This document shows positions 35,191 to 43,489 of a DNA stretch of 64,000 bases, one piece after another. Source of the DNA: Ferranicluibacter quercicola (GTDB lineage Bacteria; Pseudomonadota; Alphaproteobacteria; Rhizobiales; Rhizobiaceae); NCBI RefSeq assembly GCF_021168455.1, contig NZ_JAJOZR010000005.1, positions 62,001 through 126,000 of the forward strand, in the 5' to 3' direction. The position numbers were made by a program, and so were the translations under genes. The notes under the pieces were generated by a model. It saw only the letters and a program-made list of their open reading frames with translations. It searched no databases and had not been told where the DNA came from. Every line of letters begins with the position of its first letter. Position 1 is the stretch's first letter.

Positions 35191-36885
35191 TTGAAACGCG
35201 ATCGTTCGAAGCTGCGCAAGCGCCTGCACATCTGGACCGGCGTATGCCTGGGACTGTTTCTGCTCACGCACTTCCTCAACCATGCGCTCGGTCTCATCTC
35301 GATCGACGCCATGGAGCGTGGCCGGGATCTCTTCAACGACATCTGGCGCAGCCTGCCGGGAACCGTCGCGCTTTACGGGTCGCTTGCCGTCCATTTCGTG
35401 CTGGCGCTCGACGGGCTGCGGCGGCGACAGACGCTGCGGATGCCGCTGCGCGAGGCGCTGAAGATCGGGCTGGGGCTCGCTTTGCCCTTCCTGCTGATCA
35501 GCCATGTCACCGTCACCCGCATCGACTGGATGCTATCGGGCTACTCCGCCGATTATCGCGATATCCTGCCGCGCATCTGGTCGCGAACCGGAAACACCGT
35601 CTGGCAATCCGCGGCCCTGATCATCGCCTGGGCGCATGGCTGCCTCGGCTTCTGGTTCTGGATGCGCGGCCGGGACTGGTATCCGCGCATGGCGCTGACG
35701 CTCTACACGCTGGCATTTCTGGTCCCTGTGCTGTCGCTGCTCGGCTTCATGGTCGCCGCTCGCGCCCTCGGCCCCGCCATGCCGTCCAATGCCTGGTTCA
35801 TGTCGGGCCGCACCGATCCCGCCATTCTGGCCGAGATCCGCCAGGCCATCTTCTACACCCTTGCGGCCTGCATCGGCTTCACGCTGCTCTGGCGGTCCTT
35901 CCCCATCCGCGGCAAGGTGCGGATCCGCTATCCCGACGGCAGGGTGCTGTCGGTCGCACGCGGCTTCTCGGTGCTCGAAGCCAGCCGCTCCGCCGGCATT
36001 CCGCACCTCTCCGTCTGCGGCGGACGCGGTCGCTGCTCCACCTGTCGCGTGCGCGTGACGGAGGGGCTGGAGGGCTTGCCACCGCCGAGCGACGGGGAGC
36101 GCCAGACGCTGATCCGCATTCGTGCCGGCGAGAATGTCCGTCTCGGCTGCCAGCTCCGTCCGACCCACGACGTGTCGATCGCCCCCGTGCTCGGGGCGGA
36201 CAATGTCGGCGTGCGCCCGCAGATCGGCGAGGACGTCGCCGCCGGTCGCGAGCGCCGCATCGCGGTGCTGTTCTGCGACCTGCGCGATTTCACGCTGCTG
36301 ACCCAGCAGCAGCTTCCCTTCGACACGGTCTTTCTGCTCAACCGCTATTTCGAGACGATCGGCGAGGCGGTCGAGGGCGCCGGCGGCGTCATCGACAAGT
36401 TCATCGGCGATGGCGTGCTCGCGATCTTCGGCCTCACCGGCCGGATCGAGGACGCCTGCGCCAATGCGCTGGAGGCCACGGCGCGCATCGCCCGCGGCAT
36501 CGAGACGCTCAACCGCAACTTCACGAGCGAACTCGACAAGCCGCTGCGCATCGCCATGGGCATGCATGCCGGACCGGCGATCATCGGCCATATCGGCTAC
36601 GGCCGCGCCTCGTCCCTGACCGCTGTCGGCGACACCATCAATGCGGCGAGCCGCCTTGAAGGCTTCGCCAAGGAATATGACGCGCAGCTTGCCGTCTCCG
36701 CCGATGTCATCCGCTATGCCGGGCTGACGCTGGGCGACCGCGACAGCCACGACATCGCCATTCGCGGCCGCAAGGGCACGCTGGAGACGCTGATCGTCGA
36801 GAATGCCGAAGAGATCGGTACGCTGCTGGCCGCCGCCCGCGACACGAAGGCAGCCGTGGCGCAAGCCGCACGCACCGGCGCCTGA
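35191..36885 (+). CDS. cyaC: CyaC-like membrane adenylate cyclase with haem-type anchor and 2Fe-2S domain
   Basis: A 564-residue class III cyclase. Residues 10-235 form about six transmembrane helices resembling the cytochrome b anchor of succinate dehydrogenase, with candidate haem-ligand histidines at 13, 27, 31, 68, 105 and 149. Residues 240-330 are a plant-type ferredoxin domain with Cys276, 282, 285 and 320. The catalytic domain starts near 355 with LFCDLRDFTLL (metal Asp363 and Asp367). This is the layout of Sinorhizobium CyaC, whose cyclase responds to quinone redox state. The start is TTG with CGGAG 6 bases upstream. Its stop overlaps that of the convergent TetR gene. Confidence 0.85.
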   Translation: MKRDRSKLRKRLHIWTGVCLGLFLLTHFLNHALGLISIDAMERGRDLFNDIWRSLPGTVALYGSLAVHFVLALDGLRRRQTLRMPLREALKIGLGLALPFLLISHVTVTRIDWMLSGYSADYRDILPRIWSRTGNTVWQSAALIIAWAHGCLGFWFWMRGRDWYPRMALTLYTLAFLVPVLSLLGFMVAARALGPAMPSNAWFMSGRTDPAILAEIRQAIFYTLAACIGFTLLWRSFPIRGKVRIRYPDGRVLSVARGFSVLEASRSAGIPHLSVCGGRGRCSTCRVRVTEGLEGLPPPSDGERQTLIRIRAGENVRLGCQLRPTHDVSIAPVLGADNVGVRPQIGEDVAAGRERRIAVLFCDLRDFTLLTQQQLPFDTVFLLNRYFETIGEAVEGAGGVIDKFIGDGVLAIFGLTGRIEDACANALEATARIARGIETLNRNFTSELDKPLRIAMGMHAGPAIIGHIGYGRASSLTAVGDTINAASRLEGFAKEYDAQLAVSADVIRYAGLTLGDRDSHDIAIRGRKGTLETLIVENAEEIGTLLAAARDTKAAVAQAARTGA

Positions 36886-37551
36886 TCAGGCCGCAGATCC
36901 ACCGGCGGCCGGCCCGCCGACCGCAAGACCATTGACGAAGAGATGCTCCAGAAACCGGGCCGCATCCTCGAAACGGCCCTCGCCGGCCCGGTCCTTGCCG
37001 AGCACCGCCCGCACCTGCACGTCGAAGTCGGCATAATGCTGGGTCGTCGCCCAGATGGCGAAGATCAGGTGATAGGGATCGCATTTGGCGATCTTGCCGG
37101 CCTTGGCCCAGGCGCGGATGACCTTGGCCTTTTCATCGACCAGCGACTTCAGCGGCCCCATCAGCGCATCCTCGATGCGCGGCGCCCCCTGCAGCACCTC
37201 GTTGGCGAAGAGCCGGCTCTCGCGCGGAAAATCCCGCGCCATTTCGAGCTTGCGCCGGATATAGCTGCGAATCTCGGTCACCGGATTGCCCTCCGCATCG
37301 AATTCGCGCAGCGGATCGAGCCAGCTGTCGAGCACCCGCTCGATCAGCGCCCGGTGCATCGCCTCCTTCGTGCGGAAATAATAGAGCAGGTTCGGCTTCG
37401 ACATGCCCGCAACCTCGGCGATCTGGTCGATGGTGCTGCCGCGAAAGCCGTTGGTCGCGAAGACCTCCAGCGCCGCTTCCAGAATGAGCTCTTCCTTCTC
37501 CTCCTGGATTCGCGTCCGCCGCTGCGTTCTCGCTGCTCTCGGCAATGCCAT
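36886..37551 (-). CDS. rutR: TetR-family regulator, RutR-like
   Basis: A 221-residue repressor. The N-terminal helix-turn-helix (about 22-65: ILEAALEVFATNGFRGSTID, then MSKPNLLYYFRTKEAMHRAL) and the C-terminal domain with HLIFAIWATTQHYADFDVQV match RutR-type pyrimidine regulators. It is divergent from a beta-ureidopropionase gene, and a RutR-like palindrome lies between them, so it likely controls pyrimidine catabolism in response to a pyrimidine. Confidence 0.78.
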   Translation of the reverse strand: MALPRAARTQRRTRIQEEKEELILEAALEVFATNGFRGSTIDQIAEVAGMSKPNLLYYFRTKEAMHRALIERVLDSWLDPLREFDAEGNPVTEIRSYIRRKLEMARDFPRESRLFANEVLQGAPRIEDALMGPLKSLVDEKAKVIRAWAKAGKIAKCDPYHLIFAIWATTQHYADFDVQVRAVLGKDRAGEGRFEDAARFLEHLFVNGLAVGGPAAGGSAA

Positions 37552-37659
37552 CCCACGCCCCCTTCGCCGGCCTTCCGGCCGCCCTGTCCGTCACGTCGCA
37601 CTGCAGCTTTTTCGTTTTTTTGCTTTTCCGTCTTGAGTGCGGCAACGGAAGTTGTAATG

Positions 37660-37675
37660 TTTACCAACCGGTTAA
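37660..37675. promoter_or_regulatory. RutR-like operator in the TetR/ureidopropionase intergenic region
   Basis: TTTACCAACCGGTTAA matches TTGACCA-NN-TGGTCAA at 11 of 14 defined bases. It is 109 bases from the TetR start and 152 from the hydrolase start, in an AT-rich stretch that otherwise holds the divergent promoters. Confidence 0.55.
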
Positions 37676-37826
37676 ATTATCAGTCACTTCAATGACAAAC
37701 GCAACGACTGATACGAGGGCGAACAAAAAGAATGCCCCATTCGACCGGCGGGAACAATGCCATCGAACCTCAAGCCCGAGGGCGCCGCTGTGCATCGCGC
37801 AGGTTCGAACGAAGAGGAATGAAGCC

Positions 37827-39077
37827 ATGGCCGCACCGGGCGAGAATATGCGTGTCGACGCCGAACGTCTTTGGGACAGTCTCATGCAGATGGCGCAGAT
37901 CGGTCCCGGCATTGCCGGCGGCAACAATCGCCAGACGCTGACCGATGCGGATGCCGAAGGCCGGAGCCTGTTCGCGACCTGGTGTCGCGACGCCGGCCTG
38001 ACCATGGGCATCGATGCCATGGGAACCATGTTCGCGACGCGGGCGGGCACCGACCCGGATGCCCTGCCCGTCTATGTCGGCTCGCATCTCGACACCCAGC
38101 CGACCGGCGGAAAATATGACGGCGTGCTCGGCGTGCTCGCGGGGCTGGAGGTCGTGCGCACCATGAACGATCTCGGCCTGAAGACCCGGCACCCGGTGGT
38201 CGTCACCAACTGGGCGAACGAGGAAGGCGCGCGCTTTGCCCCGGCCATGCTGGCCTCGGGCGTCTTTGCCGGCGTCCACACGCTCGACTACGCCTATAGC
38301 CGCCGGGATCCGGACGGAAAGACCTATGGCGACGAGCTGAAGCGGATCGGCTGGCTGGGCGAGGAAGAGGTGGGCGCGCGCAAGATGCACGCTTACTTCG
38401 AATATCACATCGAGCAGGGCCCCATTCTGGAGGCGGAGAACAAGGCGATCGGCGTGGTCACCCACTGTCAGGGCCTCTGGTGGCTGGAGTTCACGCTGAC
38501 CGGCCGCGAAGCACACACCGGCTCGACGCCGATGGCACTGCGCGTGAATGCAGGCCTCGCCATGTCGCGCATCGTGGAGATGGTGCAGACCGTGGCCATG
38601 GGCGAGCAGCCGGGCGCGGTGGGCGGCGTCGGCCAGGTCTTCTTTTCGCCGAACTCGCGCAACGTCCTGCCCGGCAAGGTCGTCTTCACCGTCGATATCC
38701 GCACGCCCGACCAGGCGAAGCTCGACCGCATGCGCGCGACGATCGAGGCGGAAGCCGCCCGGATCTGCGACGAACTGGGAGTCGGCTGCGCGGTCGAGCC
38801 CGTCGGCCATTTCGACCCCGTCACCTTCGACCCGACGCTGGTCTCGCGCGTTCGCACGGCTGCCGAGAAGCTCGGCCTCGGCCACATGGACATCATCTCC
38901 GGCGCCGGCCACGATGCCTGCTGGGCAGCGAAGGTGGCGCCCGCAACGATGATCATGTGCCCCTGCGTCGGCGGCCTCAGCCACAACGAGGCGGAGGAGA
39001 TCTCCAAGGACTGGGCCGGCGCCGGCTGCGACGTGCTGTTTCATGCGGTGGTGGAGACGGCGGGGATTGTGGAGTAG
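37827..39077 (+). CDS. pydC: Beta-ureidopropionase/N-carbamoylase (Zn-dependent amidase)
   Basis: A 416-residue M20-family amidohydrolase of the hydantoinase/carbamoylase group. Metal ligands are visible in YVGSHLDTQPTGGKYDG (His, Asp), NWANEEGARF (Glu pair) and SGAGHDACW (His). It cleaves N-carbamoyl-beta-alanine to beta-alanine, CO2 and ammonia, the third step of reductive pyrimidine breakdown; a carbamoyl-amino acid is an alternative substrate. The start is chosen for GAGGA about 9 bases upstream; the frame extends into intergenic DNA. It leads an operon with dihydropyrimidinase and a transporter. Confidence 0.9.
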   Translation: MAAPGENMRVDAERLWDSLMQMAQIGPGIAGGNNRQTLTDADAEGRSLFATWCRDAGLTMGIDAMGTMFATRAGTDPDALPVYVGSHLDTQPTGGKYDGVLGVLAGLEVVRTMNDLGLKTRHPVVVTNWANEEGARFAPAMLASGVFAGVHTLDYAYSRRDPDGKTYGDELKRIGWLGEEEVGARKMHAYFEYHIEQGPILEAENKAIGVVTHCQGLWWLEFTLTGREAHTGSTPMALRVNAGLAMSRIVEMVQTVAMGEQPGAVGGVGQVFFSPNSRNVLPGKVVFTVDIRTPDQAKLDRMRATIEAEAARICDELGVGCAVEPVGHFDPVTFDPTLVSRVRTAAEKLGLGHMDIISGAGHDACWAAKVAPATMIMCPCVGGLSHNEAEEISKDWAGAGCDVLFHAVVETAGIVE

Positions 39078-39108
39078 GATCGGGCGCGAGATCAGCAGGA
39101 GAACCACG

Positions 39109-39321
39109 ATGGGACGTCCGAGAGAATTGTCGCCGGAAGAGCGGGACCTCCTTATCAGACGGGGCTATCGCCCCGTCGAAATGTGGGTTCCCGACCCCGC
39201 CGATCCATCCTATCTCGCGGACGCACGCCGTCAGGCCGCAAACTCCGTCGAAGCGGATGAAAAGGCGGGCATCGAAGAACTCTATGATCCCACGGCCTAC
39301 GATGCGTGGGATCGCCCGTGA
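39109..39321 (+). CDS. Antitoxin, MazE-like (DUF3018)
   Basis: A 70-residue DUF3018-type antitoxin: GRPRELSPEERDLLIRRGYR at the DNA-binding N-terminus, then VEMWVPDP, and an acidic C-terminal tail that would wrap the toxin. AGGAG lies 7 bases upstream. It starts 31 bases after pydC and overlaps the toxin gene by 4 bases. Confidence 0.85.
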   Translation: MGRPRELSPEERDLLIRRGYRPVEMWVPDPADPSYLADARRQAANSVEADEKAGIEELYDPTAYDAWDRP

Positions 39322-39674
39322 CTTTGAAACGCGGCAATGTGGTGCTGGCTGTGTTTCAGGGAAACCTTGGAAAACCCCGGCCAGCCGTCATTCTTCATGC
39401 CGACGAATATATCGAAAGTCACGTTACTCTGCTTGTCTGCGCCTTCACGACGTACCTCGCGGATTCGCCGAACTACCGGCCGACGATCGTCCCGTCACCG
39501 GGAAACGGCCTTGAGGAGACATCACAGATCATGGTCGACAAGATAACGCACATCAAAAAGACCGCCATTCGCGATGTGATCGGCTTCCTGACGGATTCAG
39601 ACATGTCGCAGGTCGAAGCGGCGCTGATCAATATTACGGGCCTGCGACAGGCGATCATTCCGCAGCCGCGTTGA
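39318..39674 (+). CDS. Toxin, MazF/PemK-type endoribonuclease
   Basis: A 118-residue MazF-fold protein: LKRGNVVLAVFQGNLGKPRPAVIL at the N-terminus (read in two parts) with the PRP-A motif and later MVDKITHIKKTAI. MazF toxins cut mRNA at short sites. The GTG start overlaps the antitoxin stop (GTGA); another GTG lies 12 bases earlier. The gene ends 22 bases before dihydropyrimidinase, so the pair lies within the pyrimidine operon. Confidence 0.85.
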   Translation: MTLKRGNVVLAVFQGNLGKPRPAVILHADEYIESHVTLLVCAFTTYLADSPNYRPTIVPSPGNGLEETSQIMVDKITHIKKTAIRDVIGFLTDSDMSQVEAALINITGLRQAIIPQPR

Positions 39675-39696
39675 GAATCAGGAGGGAGGAACATCC

Positions 39697-41151
39697 ATGA
39701 CCACCATCATCAAGAACGGCACCATCGTCACCGCCGATCTCACCTACGCCGCGGACATCTGCATCGAAAATGGCGTCATCGCCGAGATCGGGCCGAACCT
39801 GACCGGCGGCGACATGCTCGACGCGACGGGCTGCTACGTCATGCCCGGCGGTATCGATCCGCATACCCATCTCGAAATGCCGTTCATGGGCACCTACTCG
39901 GCCGACGATTTCGAGAGCGGCACCCGCGCGGCGCTCGCCGGCGGCACGACGATGGTGGTGGATTTCGCGCTGCCGAACCCCGGCCAGTCGCTGCTCGACG
40001 CGCTGGACATGTGGCACAACAAGACCTCGCGCGCGGCCTGCGACTATTCCTTCCACATGGCGATCACCTGGTGGGGGGCGCAAGTTTTTGAGGAGATGGA
40101 GACGATCGTCCGCGACAAGGGCATCAACACCTTCAAGCACTTCATGGCCTACAAGGGCGCGCTGATGGTGGATGACGACGAGATGTTCGCCTCGTTCCAG
40201 CGTTGCGCGGAGCTTGGCGCGCTGCCGCTCGTCCATGCCGAAAACGGCGACGTGGTGGCGCAGATGCAGGCCAAGCTCATGGCCGAAGGCAATGACGGGC
40301 CCGAGGCGCATGCCTATTCCCGGCCGCCGGAGGTCGAGGGCGAGGCGACGAACCGCGCCATCATGATCGCCGACATGGCCGGCTGCCCGGTCTATATCGT
40401 CCACACCTCCTGCGAGCAGAGCCACGAAGCCATCCGGCGCGCCCGGCAGAAGGGCATGCGCGTTTATGGCGAGCCTCTGATCCAGCACCTGACGCTCGAC
40501 GAGAGCGAGTACGCCCATGGCGACTGGGACCACGCCGCCCGGCGCGTGATGTCGCCGCCCTTCCGCAGCAAGCAGCATCAGGACAGCCTCTGGGCCGGCC
40601 TCTCCTCCGGCTCGCTGCAGGTCGTCGCAACCGACCATTGTGCCTTCACCACGCAGCAGAAGCGCTCCGGCATCGGCGACTTCCGCAAAATTCCCAACGG
40701 CACCGGAGGTCTCGAGGACCGCATGCCGATGCTCTGGACCCACGGCGTCGCCACCGGCCGCATCACCATGAACGAGTTCGTCGCCGTGACCTCGACCAAC
40801 ATCGCCAAGATCCTCAACATCTACCCGAAGAAGGGGGCGATCCTCGTCGGAGCCGACGCCGACCTCGTCGTCTGGGACCCCAACCGGACGAAGACCATCT
40901 CGGCGAAGACCCAGCAATCGGCGATCGACTACAATGTCTTCGAGGGAAAGACCGTGACCGGCCTGCCCCGCTACACCCTGACCCGCGGCGTGGTCGCGAT
41001 CGAGGAGGACACGGTCAGGACGCAGGAGGGCCACGGCGCCTTCGTGCGCCGCCCGCCGGTCACGCCGGTCGCAAAGGCGCTCTCGACCTGGAAGGACATC
41101 ACCGCCCCGCGCAAGGTGACCCGCACCGGCATTCCGGCGAGCGGCGTCTGA
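39697..41151 (+). CDS. hydA: Dihydropyrimidinase
   Basis: A 484-residue cyclic amidohydrolase opening dihydrouracil/dihydrothymine to the N-carbamoyl-beta-amino acid. Metal ligands are in GGIDPHTHLEMPF, the carbamylated lysine is in TFKHFMAYKGA, and later HAENGD, HTSCEQS and ATDHCAF carry the His/Asp set. GGAGGGAGGA lies 8 bases upstream, a very strong ribosome site. It follows the toxin gene and overlaps the next gene by one base. Confidence 0.95.
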   Translation: MTTIIKNGTIVTADLTYAADICIENGVIAEIGPNLTGGDMLDATGCYVMPGGIDPHTHLEMPFMGTYSADDFESGTRAALAGGTTMVVDFALPNPGQSLLDALDMWHNKTSRAACDYSFHMAITWWGAQVFEEMETIVRDKGINTFKHFMAYKGALMVDDDEMFASFQRCAELGALPLVHAENGDVVAQMQAKLMAEGNDGPEAHAYSRPPEVEGEATNRAIMIADMAGCPVYIVHTSCEQSHEAIRRARQKGMRVYGEPLIQHLTLDESEYAHGDWDHAARRVMSPPFRSKQHQDSLWAGLSSGSLQVVATDHCAFTTQQKRSGIGDFRKIPNGTGGLEDRMPMLWTHGVATGRITMNEFVAVTSTNIAKILNIYPKKGAILVGADADLVVWDPNRTKTISAKTQQSAIDYNVFEGKTVTGLPRYTLTRGVVAIEEDTVRTQEGHGAFVRRPPVTPVAKALSTWKDITAPRKVTRTGIPASGV

Positions 41152-41516
41152 TGCGCATGCTGGCGCTCCTTGCCGCCTGCGGCTGCGTCTCCGGCGTCAG
41201 CGTCGCCGCGCCCAGCTTTCTCGACGGCGCCTATGGCAATGCGGAGGGCTGCATCTACGCAAAGACCGGCGAATCGAGCGGGGCCGATGTCTTCTTCCTC
41301 CTCAACGACGAAGGCATCACCACCGCAACGGCCTATTGCCAGTTCGAAGGAACGGCCGCGAAGACCGCCTCCGGCTTCACCATACGCACCCAATGCGACG
41401 CCGAAGGCGAACTTGGCCCGAAGGAGACCGTCGCGCTCGACAGGAGCGCGAAGGGCTATACGATCCGTTTCAAGGACGGCACCACATGGGGACCGCTTTC
41501 GCAATGCCGCAGATGA
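41151..41516 (+). CDS. Small periplasmic cysteine-rich protein of unknown function
   Basis: A 121-residue protein not recognised by family. It has a signal peptide (MRMLALLAACGCVSGVSVAA) and a mature part with four cysteines (GCIYAK, YCQFEG, TQCDAEG, SQCRR), room for two disulfides. Its ATG shares a base with the dihydropyrimidinase stop and its stop overlaps the ATPase start by four bases, so it is translated in series with the operon. It may assist the transporter or be a secreted stress protein. Confidence 0.75.
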   Translation: MRMLALLAACGCVSGVSVAAPSFLDGAYGNAEGCIYAKTGESSGADVFFLLNDEGITTATAYCQFEGTAAKTASGFTIRTQCDAEGELGPKETVALDRSAKGYTIRFKDGTTWGPLSQCRR

Positions 41517-42319
41517 TACCCGACGCCGTCTCTCCGAGCACCCGCTCCGTGGTCTCCGCCCGGGACCTCGGCCTCACCTTCAAGACGGATGACGGCCCGG
41601 TCACCGCGTTGACGGGGGTCAACCTCGACGTCCGCAAAGGCGATTTCGTCTCCTTCATCGGCCCGTCCGGTTGCGGCAAGACCACGTTCCTCCGCGTCAT
41701 CGCCGATCTCGAAAAACCGACATCCGGCACCATCACCGTCAACGGCACGACGCCGCAGGATGCGCGCAAGAACCGCTCCTACGGCTACGTCTTTCAGGCC
41801 GCAGCCCTCTATCCCTGGCGCACGATCGAAGAGAACATCGCTTTGCCGCTGGAGATCATGGGTTACGGCGCAACCGACCGGCAGGCGCGGATCGAGCGCA
41901 CGCTGGCGCTGGTCAATCTCTCCGGCTTCGGCAAGAAATTCCCCTGGCAGCTCTCCGGCGGCATGCAGCAACCCGCCTCCATCGCCCGCGCGCTCGCCTT
42001 CGATGCCGATCTGCTGCTGATGGACGAGCCGTTCGGCGCGCTGGACGAGATCGTCCGCGACCACCTGAACGAGCAGTTGCTGGATCTCTGGGCGCGCACG
42101 GAAAAGACCATCTGCTTCGTCACCCACTCGATCCCCGAGGCCGTCTACCTCTCCACCAAAATCGTCGTCATGAGCCCGCGGCCGGGCCGGATCACCGACA
42201 TCATCGAGTCGACCTTGCCGCGGGAGCGCCCGCTGGATATCCGCGAGACACCGGAATTTCTGGAGATCGCCAGCCGGGTGCGCGACGGGTTGCGGGCGGG
42301 GCACAGCTATGACGAGTAG
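41513..42319 (+). CDS. ABC transporter ATP-binding protein (SsuB/ThiZ type)
   Basis: A 268-residue ATPase of the nitrate/sulfonate/NMT1 group: Walker A GPSGCGKTT, Walker B LLMDEPFGALD, switch His in CFVTHSIPEAVYLS. The signature reads LSGGMQQPASIARAL, with Pro where Arg is nearly invariant. The ATG overlaps the previous stop (ATGA). With the two permeases and the THI5-like binding protein downstream it forms a transporter, most likely for a pyrimidine or pyrimidine-derived substrate given the operon. Confidence 0.9.
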   Translation: MIPDAVSPSTRSVVSARDLGLTFKTDDGPVTALTGVNLDVRKGDFVSFIGPSGCGKTTFLRVIADLEKPTSGTITVNGTTPQDARKNRSYGYVFQAAALYPWRTIEENIALPLEIMGYGATDRQARIERTLALVNLSGFGKKFPWQLSGGMQQPASIARALAFDADLLLMDEPFGALDEIVRDHLNEQLLDLWARTEKTICFVTHSIPEAVYLSTKIVVMSPRPGRITDIIESTLPRERPLDIRETPEFLEIASRVRDGLRAGHSYDE

Positions 42320-42327
42320 TGCGGCAT

Positions 42328-42530
42328 TGGGGGAGAAAAGAAGGAAGACCATCTCTGCCCTGCCGGGCATCTCCCCCACAAGGGGGGAGAAAACTTGGAG
42401 CGCGCGCATCGCTTCTGTCCTGAACGTTTTCGGCTGGATCGAGCGGCCAGCCACGAGTCCTCTCCCCCCTTGCGGGGGAGATGGCCGGCAGGCCAGAGAG
42501 GGCCTTCCTTCTTCACCCCACCGCCGTCTC
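42328..42530. repeat. RIME-like mosaic repeat, second family
   Basis: A 200-base intergenic element with inverted ends: GAAGGAAGACCATCTCTGCC on the left and GAGAGGGCCTTCCTTCTT on the right, enclosing palindromes CATCTCCCCCACAAGGGGGG and CTCCCCCCTTGCGGGGGAG. It separates the ATPase from the first permease. A half-element of the same kind lies at 59438-59501. Nothing else is seen in the 42320-42616 gap. Confidence 0.6.
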
Positions 42531-42616
42531 GCCGGGACCACCCAAACCATGGCCCACTCCAACAACCCAGAGAGGGACTTCTTTAATCACCCCATCACCG
42601 CCGGGGTGCCCTATCC

Positions 42617-43489
42617 ATGACCGCCCGCGAAAAAATCCTCCCCGTCCTCACCATTCTCGCGGCCCTGCTCGCGCTCTGGTACGCTGCGGCCGTCTTCCTC
42701 AATGCGCCGTTCGAGCGCGACACCGCCGCCCGGGCTGGCACCGCCATCACCTTTTCGGAGATCGTGCCGCGGACGATGGCGCAGGCGCGGCCTGTTCTGC
42801 CGGCGCCGCATCAGGTGATATCGGAGCTCTGGGACACCACGATCAACAAGCCGGTGACCTCCAAGCGCAGCCTCGTCTACCACGCCTGGATCACGCTCTC
42901 GGCCACGCTCGTCGGCTTCGGGCTCGGCACGCTGCTCGGCATCGCGCTCGCCGTCGGCATCGTGCACAACCGGGCGATGGACCGCTCGCTGATGCCGTGG
43001 ATCATCGCGAGCCAGACCATCCCGATCCTCGCGATCGCCCCGATGATCATCGTCGTGCTGAACGCCATCGGCATATCCGGCCTGCTGCCGAAAGCGCTGA
43101 TCTCGACCTACCTCTCCTTCTTCCCGATCGCCGTCGGCATGGTGAAGGGCCTGCGCAGTCCGGAACAGATCCAGCTCGACCTGATGCGCACCTACAATGC
43201 CAGTCCGTCGCAGCTTTTCTGGAAGCTCCGCTGGCCGGCTTCCATGCCCTATCTGTTCACCTCGCTGAAGGTGGCGGTCGCGATCGCGCTGGTCGGGGCC
43301 ATCGTCGGCGAACTGCCGACGGGCGCCGTCGCGGGGCTCGGGGCGCGCCTGCTGGCCGGGTCCTATTACGGACAGACGGTGCAGATCTGGTCGGCGCTGT
43401 TCATGGCCGCCGGCCTTGCCGCCGTCCTCGTCCTCATCGTCGGCGCGGCCCATAGCGCGGTTCTGCGCCGCATGGGAGCCCGCCCGTGA
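42617..43489 (+). CDS. ABC transporter permease (SsuC/NMT1 type), first
   Basis: A 290-residue BPD-type permease with about six transmembrane helices; the coupling loop includes LMRTYNASPSQLFWKLRWPASMPYLFTSL (in two parts), typical of nitrate/sulfonate/THI5 importers. The second permease overlaps its end by four bases. Confidence 0.88.
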   Translation: MTAREKILPVLTILAALLALWYAAAVFLNAPFERDTAARAGTAITFSEIVPRTMAQARPVLPAPHQVISELWDTTINKPVTSKRSLVYHAWITLSATLVGFGLGTLLGIALAVGIVHNRAMDRSLMPWIIASQTIPILAIAPMIIVVLNAIGISGLLPKALISTYLSFFPIAVGMVKGLRSPEQIQLDLMRTYNASPSQLFWKLRWPASMPYLFTSLKVAVAIALVGAIVGELPTGAVAGLGARLLAGSYYGQTVQIWSALFMAAGLAAVLVLIVGAAHSAVLRRMGARP

